IMG/VR virus record: IMGVR_UViG_3300027779_000080
Span: 1-35,937 of that record
Origin: a virus
Length of the DNA: 35,937 nt
Reading direction: 5' to 3' (one strand)
The notes under the pieces were generated by a model. It saw only the letters and a list, made by a program, of their open reading frames with translations, had not been told where the DNA came from and made no database searches. This document shows, in pieces, positions 25,086-31,593 of this stretch. A program made the position numbers and the translations under genes. How positions within the stretch are numbered: position 1 is the first letter of the stretch; every line of letters starts with the position of its first letter.

Positions 25086-25585
25086 TCATCGTTTTTAAAG
25101 TCAAAGCCCTTCGCATCTATATTCATTTCAATCATCACAACCAGCATTGTTTCACAAACTTCGCATTCCTCTCTCTCTCCTTCATTTGGATGGCCGCAAT
25201 ACATACAAGTCACCCAATCATTCAAGTCTTTGAAAAGTGATTCCGATACGGGGTCATGTGACCCATCATCGGTTCTGTTTGTAAAATGCTTTTTAAAATC
25301 AACATCAGCCCATTTTATGTAAATTGGATCCCAGTGATTTCTCCTTAATGCCATGTCTAAAGGCGCATGACTACCACATGAAATTGTATCTTTTTCAATC
25401 AGGTTTTTACTTATTGTTCCTCTTGAGCCATTGGCTAATATGAATGCAAACTTTTGTTCGTTTTTTGCATTGTTTGGAATATCAATGTATGGTAATATGC
25501 CATGTACCTCTCCTGTATCTATCATGCGCCGTAAAACCACATAAATTTGAGTTAAGGGGGCGAATGGCATTGTTAATGCGCTCAT
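25076..25585 (-). CDS. Unknown protein with C-terminal zinc ribbon
   Basis: A 169-residue protein with ATG 25585 overlapping the previous stop as ATGA. The first 100 residues form a mixed domain (PLTQIYVVLRRMIDTGEVHG, then KFAFILANGSRGTISKNLIE). The C-terminal part holds a zinc ribbon CMYCGHP with CEVCE, followed by a strand MLVVMIEMNIDAKGFDF. The organisation, a domain plus a terminal zinc ribbon, recurs in its three neighbours, but their sequences differ. No function can be assigned. Confidence 0.6.
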   Translation of the reverse strand: MSALTMPFAPLTQIYVVLRRMIDTGEVHGILPYIDIPNNAKNEQKFAFILANGSRGTISKNLIEKDTISCGSHAPLDMALRRNHWDPIYIKWADVDFKKHFTNRTDDGSHDPVSESLFKDLNDWVTCMYCGHPNEGEREECEVCETMLVVMIEMNIDAKGFDFKNDEWV

Positions 25586-25875
25586 GCTTTCACCTCATAC
25601 CCTTCTATCTCATTAATAACAGTCTTTGCTGGCCCATTGACAACAAGCACATTAGACTCATCTTTGGGATGCCCTATCTCCCATCTGGTCGTCTTTGTAA
25701 GTATCTTCTCGCCCGAATCTAATGTAATATAGCGGCAGGCAGGCACTATACGCATAAAAGATGGTGGGCAACCAAACAAACCATAGGCGGCGACCCACAC
25801 TTTACCCGCCACTGAACGGCCCGTTGGCTTTTTTTCATACCTCACTATGTTTGGCCCACGATTATTCTTAGCCAT
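25582..25875 (-). CDS. Small basic protein of unknown function
   Basis: A 97-residue protein with ATG 25875, overlapping the 48-residue gene's stop as TAATG. The N-terminus is basic (AKNNRGPNIVRYEKKPTGRS) and the rest is beta-rich: GKVWVAAYGLFGCPPSFMRI, YITLDSGEKILTKTTRWEIG and VLVVNGPAKTVINEIEGYEV. It could be a small beta-barrel that binds nucleic acid, but no family pattern is clear. It sits in a run of regulator-like genes. Confidence 0.55.
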   Translation of the reverse strand: MAKNNRGPNIVRYEKKPTGRSVAGKVWVAAYGLFGCPPSFMRIVPACRYITLDSGEKILTKTTRWEIGHPKDESNVLVVNGPAKTVINEIEGYEVKA

Positions 25876-26021
25876 TATTCATCCCCCACTAATAATTTTT
25901 CATACCGACTTTGAAGTGTTCTTGCTAATGTTCTAATATCTGCATTTGATTGTTGGCGGGATAAGTGGAAAAGAATTGTTATAGCATCATTGGCTATTGC
26001 CTGATAACTTTCATTCCTCAT
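25875..26021 (-). CDS. 48-residue helical protein
   Basis: Found by direct reading: ATG 26021 lies inside the end of the upstream gene with GGAGGG 8 bases before it, and the stop TAA at 25875-25877 overlaps the next ATG as TAATG. The protein begins MRNESYQAIANDAITILFHL and continues as one or two amphipathic helices (IRTLARTLQSRYEKLLVGDE). The precise overlaps at both ends and the ribosome-binding site support a real gene. It may be a partner of the winged-helix-like protein encoded just before it. Function is unknown. Confidence 0.7.
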   Translation of the reverse strand: MRNESYQAIANDAITILFHLSRQQSNADIRTLARTLQSRYEKLLVGDE

Positions 26022-26286
26022 TATTATATCCCTCCATCAAAGCCCATGTAGTAGTGCGCCTCGGATAACTGGGTTGTGCGACTTTCCTAAACCATTTTGA
26101 ATATCGCGTTAATAACTGCGTTAATTCATTCATTGAAATACCATTACGATATGTTGAATTAAATGTGTCTCTAATCATATTTGATGAAGAGGGTTCGCCA
26201 AGTGTTTTCATTATTTTGATCACCAGTGAAACCTTTCCTCGCGCCGCCTTAGAATCCATTCCGATACGATGCCTTGCTCTTGCCAT
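26011..26286 (-). CDS. Winged-helix-like DNA-binding protein (paralogue of 28099-28377)
   Basis: A 91-residue basic protein, ATG 26286, just after GGAGGAG. The middle reads NGISMNELTQLLTRYSKWFR, which aligns with HGTTTNQLSNVLAKSSAFKK in the gene at 28099-28377, both preceded by a helix and followed by a strand with Thr and Trp. This is the layout of small winged-helix proteins, with the shared segment as the recognition helix. It probably binds DNA as a virus regulator. The two paralogues flank the 510-residue gene, whose central part may carry a third such domain. Confidence 0.55.
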   Translation of the reverse strand: MARARHRIGMDSKAARGKVSLVIKIMKTLGEPSSSNMIRDTFNSTYRNGISMNELTQLLTRYSKWFRKVAQPSYPRRTTTWALMEGYNNEE

Positions 26287-26288
26287 AA

Positions 26289-27821
26289 TTACTCCTCCTT
26301 CTTTGTTGGATTGTTTAACTGTGAACCTGACATAACTCTTGCCACATCATCGCTACTTGCTACTGAAACTGTTAGAGTCTTAGTGACACCCAATGCTTCG
26401 CTCATAGAGGTTGGCTGTGGTGCTGGTGCTGGCTCATCAAGGACAAGTGCATGGCTACCAACCTTCGGTTGCCCCAGCCCATAATAGCCTTCTTCATACA
26501 CTGGCAATCCAACATATTCCGCATAATGTTTTTCGGTGCAAAACCAACGCTCGCCATTTGGCAAATCCTCAACCTTAAATTGTCCTTCTAAGTCGCACAT
26601 AGCGCATCCTTCATTCCAAGGTGGTGCAGGGCGAGATGGTGAAGTATCGGTCAATAGCATAACTGGCACATCAACCGTTTCACCGGCTTCATTACTCATT
26701 GGTAATGTTCCTTCTATGAATTCGGCCATCGCCTGTTCATCATCATACTCATCAATAACATCATCATTTTCAAGTGTCGGCAATCCTTTTGCATTGTCTA
26801 TCAAATCGGCATCCTGATTAATCCATTGGTAGCGGCTACTTCTCCTAATTCCCGTCTTTACAACCCTTTCTTCATCGCATAGAGTATTCATTATCTTTGT
26901 GAGAACCTTTGAATCCTTATTCTTTAATTCGGGTACAAGTTTTTTGATTTGCCCCATTGTTAGCCCTGTCATATTTGGGCCTACCATACCCGCAAAAAAC
27001 TCTTTTTCTAATGCCTCCAAGATCAAATCAGTGTAAATATCCGAGTCATCCGAGGTGTTGTAAGAAGATTCCTGATGGACTTCATCGGCGGGTTCTGTGT
27101 AAGTGTGTGATATATCGCCGCCTCCATACTTGTCTTCAATAGGGGCTAATTCAACACCGGCAACGACAGGGGAGGCAAGAGCCGCTACTCGCTTTGCTAT
27201 CTCCTTTGCATCCATTACCGGCACTGGTGATGGCTTGGGTTCTTCAATGTCTTCAATGGTAAAGGATAGATTAACCGATGGTGAACCTGCCGATTGCGTT
27301 TTGAAATTGCGCTTCAATCTGTCAAGTGCTTCTGCAACTGCAACAGCATGACGAACCGGCGGTAGTAAATCCTGTTGGATTTTGAGCCTGCCTGTTTCTT
27401 CATTGATAATGGCCGCACTGTCTATTGCTTCGCACATTCTATCAACAAGGATATTCAATACATACGGGTCGCCTTCAAACACTTCAACCAATGCCGCCGC
27501 AAACTGTCCTTCTGTCCAATCGCGAGGGATTGTAGCGGTTGATACCTTATCTGACATACCAACCGGGATTGTAATAACTGCCTTGCCTTGTGTTGCAGGC
27601 TGAAAGCGAATCACTTTACCCTTTATTCTAATTTCAAGGTCGGTATCAATTACTTCGGCAATTGGGGAATGCCCTTTTCTTTCATCCTTATCCAGATAAA
27701 CACCATTAGTATTCATCCACGCATCTTGTATTACGCTACCAAACATCTTCAATGCTGGCCCGATTTCGGCTGGTATATGTGGTATCGCTTCGGCTAATTC
27801 TTTCATCTCTTTTCTGCTCAT
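26289..27821 (-). CDS. Large multi-domain protein, possible replication/transcription regulator
   Basis: I use ATG 27821 (510 residues), since it follows the leader GTGAGAGATATGA that also precedes the OB-fold gene at 21084; an ATG at 27839 is possible. The N-terminal 190 residues are an alpha/beta domain (IRIKGKVIRFQPATQGKAVI, then EGQFAAALVEVFEGDPYVLN). A Pro-rich linker leads to a central helical region (about residues 265-340) with LTMGQIKKLVPELKNKDSKV and SSRYQWI that looks like a winged helix. Acidic linkers follow, then a possible zinc site (CAMCDLEG with FCTEKHY), and a disordered Ala/Pro-rich tail. I do not recognise it. The composition suits a scaffold or regulator that contacts DNA. 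Confidence 0.55.
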   Translation of the reverse strand: MSRKEMKELAEAIPHIPAEIGPALKMFGSVIQDAWMNTNGVYLDKDERKGHSPIAEVIDTDLEIRIKGKVIRFQPATQGKAVITIPVGMSDKVSTATIPRDWTEGQFAAALVEVFEGDPYVLNILVDRMCEAIDSAAIINEETGRLKIQQDLLPPVRHAVAVAEALDRLKRNFKTQSAGSPSVNLSFTIEDIEEPKPSPVPVMDAKEIAKRVAALASPVVAGVELAPIEDKYGGGDISHTYTEPADEVHQESSYNTSDDSDIYTDLILEALEKEFFAGMVGPNMTGLTMGQIKKLVPELKNKDSKVLTKIMNTLCDEERVVKTGIRRSSRYQWINQDADLIDNAKGLPTLENDDVIDEYDDEQAMAEFIEGTLPMSNEAGETVDVPVMLLTDTSPSRPAPPWNEGCAMCDLEGQFKVEDLPNGERWFCTEKHYAEYVGLPVYEEGYYGLGQPKVGSHALVLDEPAPAPQPTSMSEALGVTKTLTVSVASSDDVARVMSGSQLNNPTKKEE

Positions 27822-27872
27822 ATCTCTCACTTCACCCATGCAGGGTAGTTAGTCGGAGGGAGGATGACTATA

Positions 27873-28094
27873 TCAATCTGCTGTGTCCTTAGAGTGAATG
27901 GCACATTTATTTGATTTGTAAGTTTTAAAGTGACCGCAACGGGTTTTCTTAGAATTATTAGCGACACATCGGTATTCATCGGGTGCTGGACTCTCTCGGC
28001 ACACGCGACAGATGAAATCATAATCATTTGGGTATTTATTTTGCCTTGGACTACTTGATCCCACTACATCGCAAAGAACACATACTCTTCGCAT
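27873..28094 (-). CDS. Small multi-cysteine zinc-finger protein
   Basis: A 73-residue protein with ATG 28094 behind GAGGG. The cysteines fall in pairs: CVLCD (residues 5-9), CRVCRE, then C-V-A-N and a C-G-H-F and C-A-I-H pair. That is enough for two zinc sites, the second with Cys and His ligands (CGHFKTYKSNKCAIHSK). The rest is basic. An overlapping frame on the same strand at 27827-28027 lacks this structure and is taken to be a shadow. It could bind nucleic acid. Its neighbour is a winged-helix-like gene. Confidence 0.65.
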   Translation of the reverse strand: MRRVCVLCDVVGSSSPRQNKYPNDYDFICRVCRESPAPDEYRCVANNSKKTRCGHFKTYKSNKCAIHSKDTAD

Positions 28095-28098
28095 GGAT

Positions 28099-28377
28099 TC
28101 AGCCCTCTATCAAGTGGCGAGTGTATGTGCTATCTAATTGACCTGTTGCCGCCCATAGTGCAATCTCATAGCCGTCATTTAGAATTGAAGTGGTTCGTAC
28201 CATATCTATTTTCTTAAATGCCGATGATTTGGCAAGAACATTTGACAATTGGTTTGTAGTAGTACCATGTCTTGTATGCGTATTAATCAATTCTTTTATT
28301 TGGTGAGTATTCAAACAACCATCTTCGGATTCGTTGATGACCTTCAAAGCCCATTCAGCGATTCTTCTTGTCCTCAT
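28099..28377 (-). CDS. Winged-helix-like DNA-binding protein
   Basis: A 92-residue protein starting at ATG 28377, 4 bases from the thermosome gene. It shows helix (RIAEWALKVINESEDG), helix (NTHQIKELINTHTRH), the helix segment GTTTNQLSNVLAKSSAFKKI and a strand-turn-strand with TSILNDGYEIALW. It is similar to the gene at 26011-26286 in the second and third helices. This is a typical small winged-helix of archaeal viruses. It probably regulates viral transcription; the target is unknown. It is the first regulator gene downstream of the chaperonin. Confidence 0.55.
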   Translation of the reverse strand: MRTRRIAEWALKVINESEDGCLNTHQIKELINTHTRHGTTTNQLSNVLAKSSAFKKIDMVRTTSILNDGYEIALWAATGQLDSTYTRHLIEG

Positions 28378-28381
28378 TGTA

Positions 28382-29995
28382 TCAACCCATTTGAAGACCT
28401 TGATTATTTGGGCCTTCGCTTCGCATCATTATCACATCATCAATACGGAGAATCATTATTGCCGCTTCTGTTGCACTTTTCAGTGCTTGCTTTAAAACCG
28501 ATGCAGGCTCAATAATTAACTTCTCTATGCCATCGCAAACCAAAGCATTTCCAGATTCATCTTCGGTTTCTATTAGTAAAGCGGATTTCCAATTATTTTC
28601 TCTATGTTCTGAACCCATAATCAAAGCAACATCAACGGGATCTAATCCAGCATTCTCGCCAATCGTTTGAGGTATAATCATCATTGATTTACCAAACGCC
28701 TCAACAGCCATCCGTTCTCTTCCTTTTGAAATCTCATGGCTAACCTTTGCGATTTGTGTTGCGATATGTGCATGAGGCGCACCGCCCCCGACAATAATCT
28801 GTGAATCCTTTTGGTATGCTAACCAGCAAACGCCCAGCGCATCATCCAATGCTCTTTCAATTTCAGCCGCTACATGAGGGGTTGAACCGAAGGCAATAAT
28901 TGAAACTGGACTTGGCGTGGCTGTGGAGGCCACCCTGATGAATGGCATATCATAGTCATTAACAACTTGAATTGAAGACTCTCCTAAATCGTCATCGCCC
29001 AAATCAAAAATATCCGATACCATTGTTGCGCCTGTTGCTTTGCATATCGCATCAAGATCAGAACGAACAACCTTCTCAATAACTAATGTTTCGCTTCTGC
29101 GAAGGTAATGAATCGCAAGGTCATCAACGCCCTTCTGTGCGAATACCGCCGCTACTCCCATTGATTCAATGTGCAATACCATTTCTTTGATAGCATTTTC
29201 TTCTTCGGCAAGAAACGCCGCTACTTGAGTCGGGTCTGAAATTTGAACCTGCGCCTCTATTTTGCTTTGCTTTGCTTCTATTGCACAAGACAATACAGCA
29301 ATTTTTCCAATCGCTTCATTCACCATACGAGGGTGTGCCTTATCCTTTTCAAGAGCGACTCCATGAAACAGTGTTGTATCGCCTACGCTACCGCCTGTAA
29401 CTGTCAAAGTTCTAATGTCTTCAAGTGAAGAAACTTCTTGGATAGCAGATACGCAAATTTCGCCCAGCAACTCTTTTGAGGATTCCGCCGATTTCCCGGT
29501 CAATGCTGTCATGGCGATACTCTTCAATGGTATTCCTTCTTCAAACTCAAGGGCTGTTTTTTCTGCGAGATGATTGACTATGGCTAAACTGGCTTCCAAT
29601 CCCTTTCGGTAGCCTGTGGTAATCGTAGTCGGGTGTATTCCCTTCTCAAGCAATTCTTCTGCATTCTTAAGTAATTCAGATGCGAGGACAACGGCTGATG
29701 TTGTGCCATCGTAGCATTGACTCTCTTGAGTCTTTGCGACTTCAACAACCATCTTTGCGGCTGGATGCTCTATCCCGACTTCCCGGAGTATAGTAGCACC
29801 GTCATTAGTGATTATCACTTGACCTGTATTATCAACCAACATTTTATCCATTCCCTTTGGCCCTAATGTTGATCGTACTGCTTCACCAACGGCTCTTGCC
29901 GCACTGATGTTATTTCCTTGAGCATTACGCCCGCGCTTTTGTTGTGTGCCTTCTTGCATAATGAAGATAGGTTGTTGCTGGCCAGATGGTTGCAT
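28382..29995 (-). CDS. Group II chaperonin (thermosome) subunit
   Basis: Start at ATG 29995 (537 residues): GGTG lies 5 bases upstream, and the N-terminus MQPSGQQQPIFIMQEGTQQK matches archaeal thermosomes; upstream codons in frame, including a TTG at 30025, are not expected. Signature segments are LGPKGMDKMLVD (44-55), ITNDGATIL (62-70), IEHPAAKMVVEVAKTQ (75-90) and DGTTSAVVLASELL (96-109), plus IGENAGLDPVDVALIM near the C-terminus. The DGTT aspartate needed for ATP hydrolysis is kept, but the usual Gly before it is Tyr (CYDGTTS). The GGGAxE motif has His in place of Glu (GGGAPH, about residue 404). The C-terminal Gly-Met repeat is short (GLQMG). It probably folds virion or replication proteins in host cells, perhaps mixed with host subunits. 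Confidence 0.95.
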   Translation of the reverse strand: MQPSGQQQPIFIMQEGTQQKRGRNAQGNNISAARAVGEAVRSTLGPKGMDKMLVDNTGQVIITNDGATILREVGIEHPAAKMVVEVAKTQESQCYDGTTSAVVLASELLKNAEELLEKGIHPTTITTGYRKGLEASLAIVNHLAEKTALEFEEGIPLKSIAMTALTGKSAESSKELLGEICVSAIQEVSSLEDIRTLTVTGGSVGDTTLFHGVALEKDKAHPRMVNEAIGKIAVLSCAIEAKQSKIEAQVQISDPTQVAAFLAEEENAIKEMVLHIESMGVAAVFAQKGVDDLAIHYLRRSETLVIEKVVRSDLDAICKATGATMVSDIFDLGDDDLGESSIQVVNDYDMPFIRVASTATPSPVSIIAFGSTPHVAAEIERALDDALGVCWLAYQKDSQIIVGGGAPHAHIATQIAKVSHEISKGRERMAVEAFGKSMMIIPQTIGENAGLDPVDVALIMGSEHRENNWKSALLIETEDESGNALVCDGIEKLIIEPASVLKQALKSATEAAIMILRIDDVIMMRSEGPNNQGLQMG

Positions 29996-30021
29996 ATCCT
30001 CACCCATTGGGCTATTACTTA

Positions 30022-30345
30022 TCAAGGCTCACTTATTCTAATCATTACAGGCCGACACACTATGAATCCTGTGCCTTCGTCTTTATTGCGATGACCTTTT
30101 CGCCAGCCCAATGCTTTCAATTTTTTCTTAGTGACTAAAACTGCAATTCTATAATTCGTGGTGTGGTATGATTGGCGACTAATCATGTTATGACCTGAAC
30201 GCCGACGATACTCTTCTGCAATCAATGGGTAAATATCAGTCATCCAATACACATCGCCAGTTCTTGAATTGATAATATCGGGAATGACTTCACGCATGAT
30301 TTTCATATTGAAGGTCTTGATTCCCCCTCGCCCCATAATTACCAT
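30022..30345 (-). CDS. Small DNA-binding-like basic protein
   Basis: A protein of 107 residues from ATG 30345 (overlap of 7 bases) or 104 from ATG 30336, which has GGATGG 5 bases upstream. The sequence is basic and helical with DVYWMTDIYPLIAEEYRRRS, then SYHTTNYRIAVLVTKKKLKA and a strand end GFIVCRPVMIRISE. The order helix-helix-basic helix-strand resembles a winged helix, so it may be a third regulator of that kind, located just before the thermosome gene. No strict similarity to the other two is visible. The call is tentative. Confidence 0.45.
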   Translation of the reverse strand: MVIMGRGGIKTFNMKIMREVIPDIINSRTGDVYWMTDIYPLIAEEYRRRSGHNMISRQSYHTTNYRIAVLVTKKKLKALGWRKGHRNKDEGTGFIVCRPVMIRISEP

Positions 30346-30647
30346 CCCCGTTCTTCTGGTGTTCCCAAAACTTTGTTCACGACCCTTTCACTGTAATTGT
30401 TTTGAAAGCAACAAGGACACCAAAAACGCTTTGATTTTTTAGGATATTCAATGAGCATATTCCCATTGAAAACCTCAAAAGTATCGCGGTTGCAATCTTT
30501 TGTATCGCACATTTCGCAAACAGGATGCTCATAATACTCTTCTCTTTCAAAGACGACTTTACCTAAGATTCTGAATGCAGGGGTGATTCTTTTGAAGACT
30601 GGATTTAGATTCAATCTCCTCGCTTGGGTATCATTCAAAAATTTCAC
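30339..30647 (-). CDS. Small protein with cysteine-rich zinc site
   Basis: I start it at GTG 30647 (102 residues): GGAGGTG lies 5 bases upstream and GTGA overlaps the previous stop, although the frame stays open to a codon at 30701. The sequence reads VKFLNDTQARRLNLNPVFKR, then a beta segment AFRILGKVVFEREEYY. Next is a zinc site CEMCDTKDC with a second WCPCCFQNN. The C-terminus is YSERVVNKVLGTPEERGW. The domain could be a nucleic-acid-binding zinc ribbon. The family is unknown. Confidence 0.6.
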   Translation of the reverse strand: MKFLNDTQARRLNLNPVFKRITPAFRILGKVVFEREEYYEHPVCEMCDTKDCNRDTFEVFNGNMLIEYPKKSKRFWCPCCFQNNYSERVVNKVLGTPEERGW

Positions 30648-31159
30648 GCCATCACCTCCACGCCTTGCCACCATGACGGGGCAGGTGTTCCCTTCTCCCA
30701 CTTGGCAAACTGCTTACTGTGGTAGTATGCTCGGTATGCCTTGACTACATCATCATCCCTATACTCATCAGGCATAGCCTGTGCGAATGGTGTTAATCCA
30801 GTGAAATTGAATATAGGTGTCAGTGGTATTAGCATAGCCATTTGATTAATTGGTGCTTCACAAGCATGAACCTTGTTGAACCTGTTGGCGTATTCACTAC
30901 ACAACGCCTTAGCGTGGTCGGCAAGCCACAATAAATTATTTGCACTATCTCCCGCCCATACTGTGCAGGGATGATGAGCATAGCCTCCCTTGTATGGTGT
31001 TCCCGATTTAGTCAGTGGCATTTGCTCATCAGTAGCACCATGTCGGCGCAGGGCTGATGCCATCATCTGTGCCGCTTCAACACACATCTTTGGTGTGTGC
31101 TTATCACAGTGCATACGAGCCGCTTTAATCGGGTCAAGATCTAATACGAATATGTTCAT
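30644..31159 (-). CDS. Conserved phage protein (MNIFVLD... family), function unknown
   Basis: A 171-residue protein, ATG 31159, overlapping the stop of a 20-codon microgene as ATGA. It begins MNIFVLDLDPIKAARMHCDK, and later has HHPCTVWAGDSANNLLWLAD, EYANRFNKVHACE and TPFAQAMPDEYRDDDVVKAY ending in a Trp pair (PAPSWW). I know these segments as a widespread phage/cyanophage family usually listed as hypothetical; the conserved His, Cys, Trp and Lys residues suggest an enzyme, but I cannot name a reaction. Length fits the family. No neighbour gives a clear functional clue. Confidence 0.65.
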   Translation of the reverse strand: MNIFVLDLDPIKAARMHCDKHTPKMCVEAAQMMASALRRHGATDEQMPLTKSGTPYKGGYAHHPCTVWAGDSANNLLWLADHAKALCSEYANRFNKVHACEAPINQMAMLIPLTPIFNFTGLTPFAQAMPDEYRDDDVVKAYRAYYHSKQFAKWEKGTPAPSWWQGVEVMA

Positions 31160-31218
31160 TCCTCTTCATCTCCATTCAATCTCTCAAAGTGTTTCAACAG
31201 CATATCGTAAAGACTCAT
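31156..31218 (-). CDS. 20-residue microprotein with ATGA overlaps at both ends
   Basis: ATG 31218 overlaps the stop of the gene at 31215-31502 as ATGA, and its own stop TGA (31156-31158) overlaps the ATG of the gene at 30644-31159 as ATGA. The peptide is MSLYDMLLKHFERLNGDEEE, an amphipathic helix with an acidic end. The last codons (GGA GAT GAA GAG GAA) double as purine-rich ribosome-binding sequence for the next gene. The double overlap makes chance unlikely, but no homology is known to me. It may be a coupling or regulatory peptide. Confidence 0.5.
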   Translation of the reverse strand: MSLYDMLLKHFERLNGDEEE

Positions 31219-31502
31219 TGAGAATCCTCCCATTTGTAAATCTCGGTTGTTGAGAGACTACTACATGAACGACAATGTGTTCCGCCGCAATTAAGACAGT
31301 TAATACACTTGCAACCAACATAAGCACCGACTAACACACCCTTGCTAAAGATAATATTTGAACCGATACTGGCGGCATGACCTGAATACTCCTCGGCATA
31401 TTTTGTTGGTTTTCTGAGGCACTTTCGGCATTTACGATTGCTCGCCATCCACATACCCGCTAACTCTTTGCGTTCTATCATTAATTTTGTTTTTTCGTGC
31501 AT
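31215..31502 (-). CDS. Cysteine-rich zinc-binding protein
   Basis: A 95-residue protein with ATG 31502 behind GGAG (8 bases). CRKC (residues 25-28) starts a basic segment, and CKCINCLNCGG with CRSCSS close to the C-terminus makes a dense second cluster of at least six cysteines; a Gly-Ala stretch (VLVGAYVGCKC) lies between. Such a cluster could hold two zinc ions or an Fe-S cluster. The leader region 31503-31593 contains a small GC hairpin. Function is unknown. Confidence 0.6.
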   Translation of the reverse strand: MHEKTKLMIERKELAGMWMASNRKCRKCLRKPTKYAEEYSGHAASIGSNIIFSKGVLVGAYVGCKCINCLNCGGTHCRSCSSLSTTEIYKWEDSQ

Positions 31503-31593
31503 TTTTTCATCTCCGTTTTTGGCGGGGGTCTTTGCCCCCTCAAACTATACTAAGCGGTGCGACTACATATACCTGCCTGCGGCAAAACGGCCA
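31503..31593. promoter_or_regulatory. Longest gene-free stretch: leader with GC hairpin
   Basis: This 91-base gap between the C5 methyltransferase stop and the ATG at 31502 is the longest on the leftward strand. It contains the hairpin described at 31524-31539 and, on the minus strand, TAGTATAGTTTG about 60 bases before the ATG, which is AT-rich but not a convincing archaeal TATA box. A weak promoter or a regulated leader for the genes downstream is possible; no transcription data support it. Confidence 0.3.
31524..31539 (-). terminator. Small GC hairpin (possible terminator or leader structure)
   Basis: GGGGG at 31524-31528 and CCCCC at 31535-31539 can pair around a 6-base loop. On the minus strand the hairpin lies downstream of the C5 methyltransferase gene and upstream of the cysteine-rich gene. 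No T-run follows it on that strand, so an intrinsic terminator is not clear; a leader stem that modulates translation is equally possible. Confidence 0.3.

Noticed and set aside
27827-28027. Open frame of 66 codons overlapping the small zinc-finger gene
   Set aside because: The other frame (27873-28094) has paired cysteines and a ribosome-binding site, while this one lacks both.
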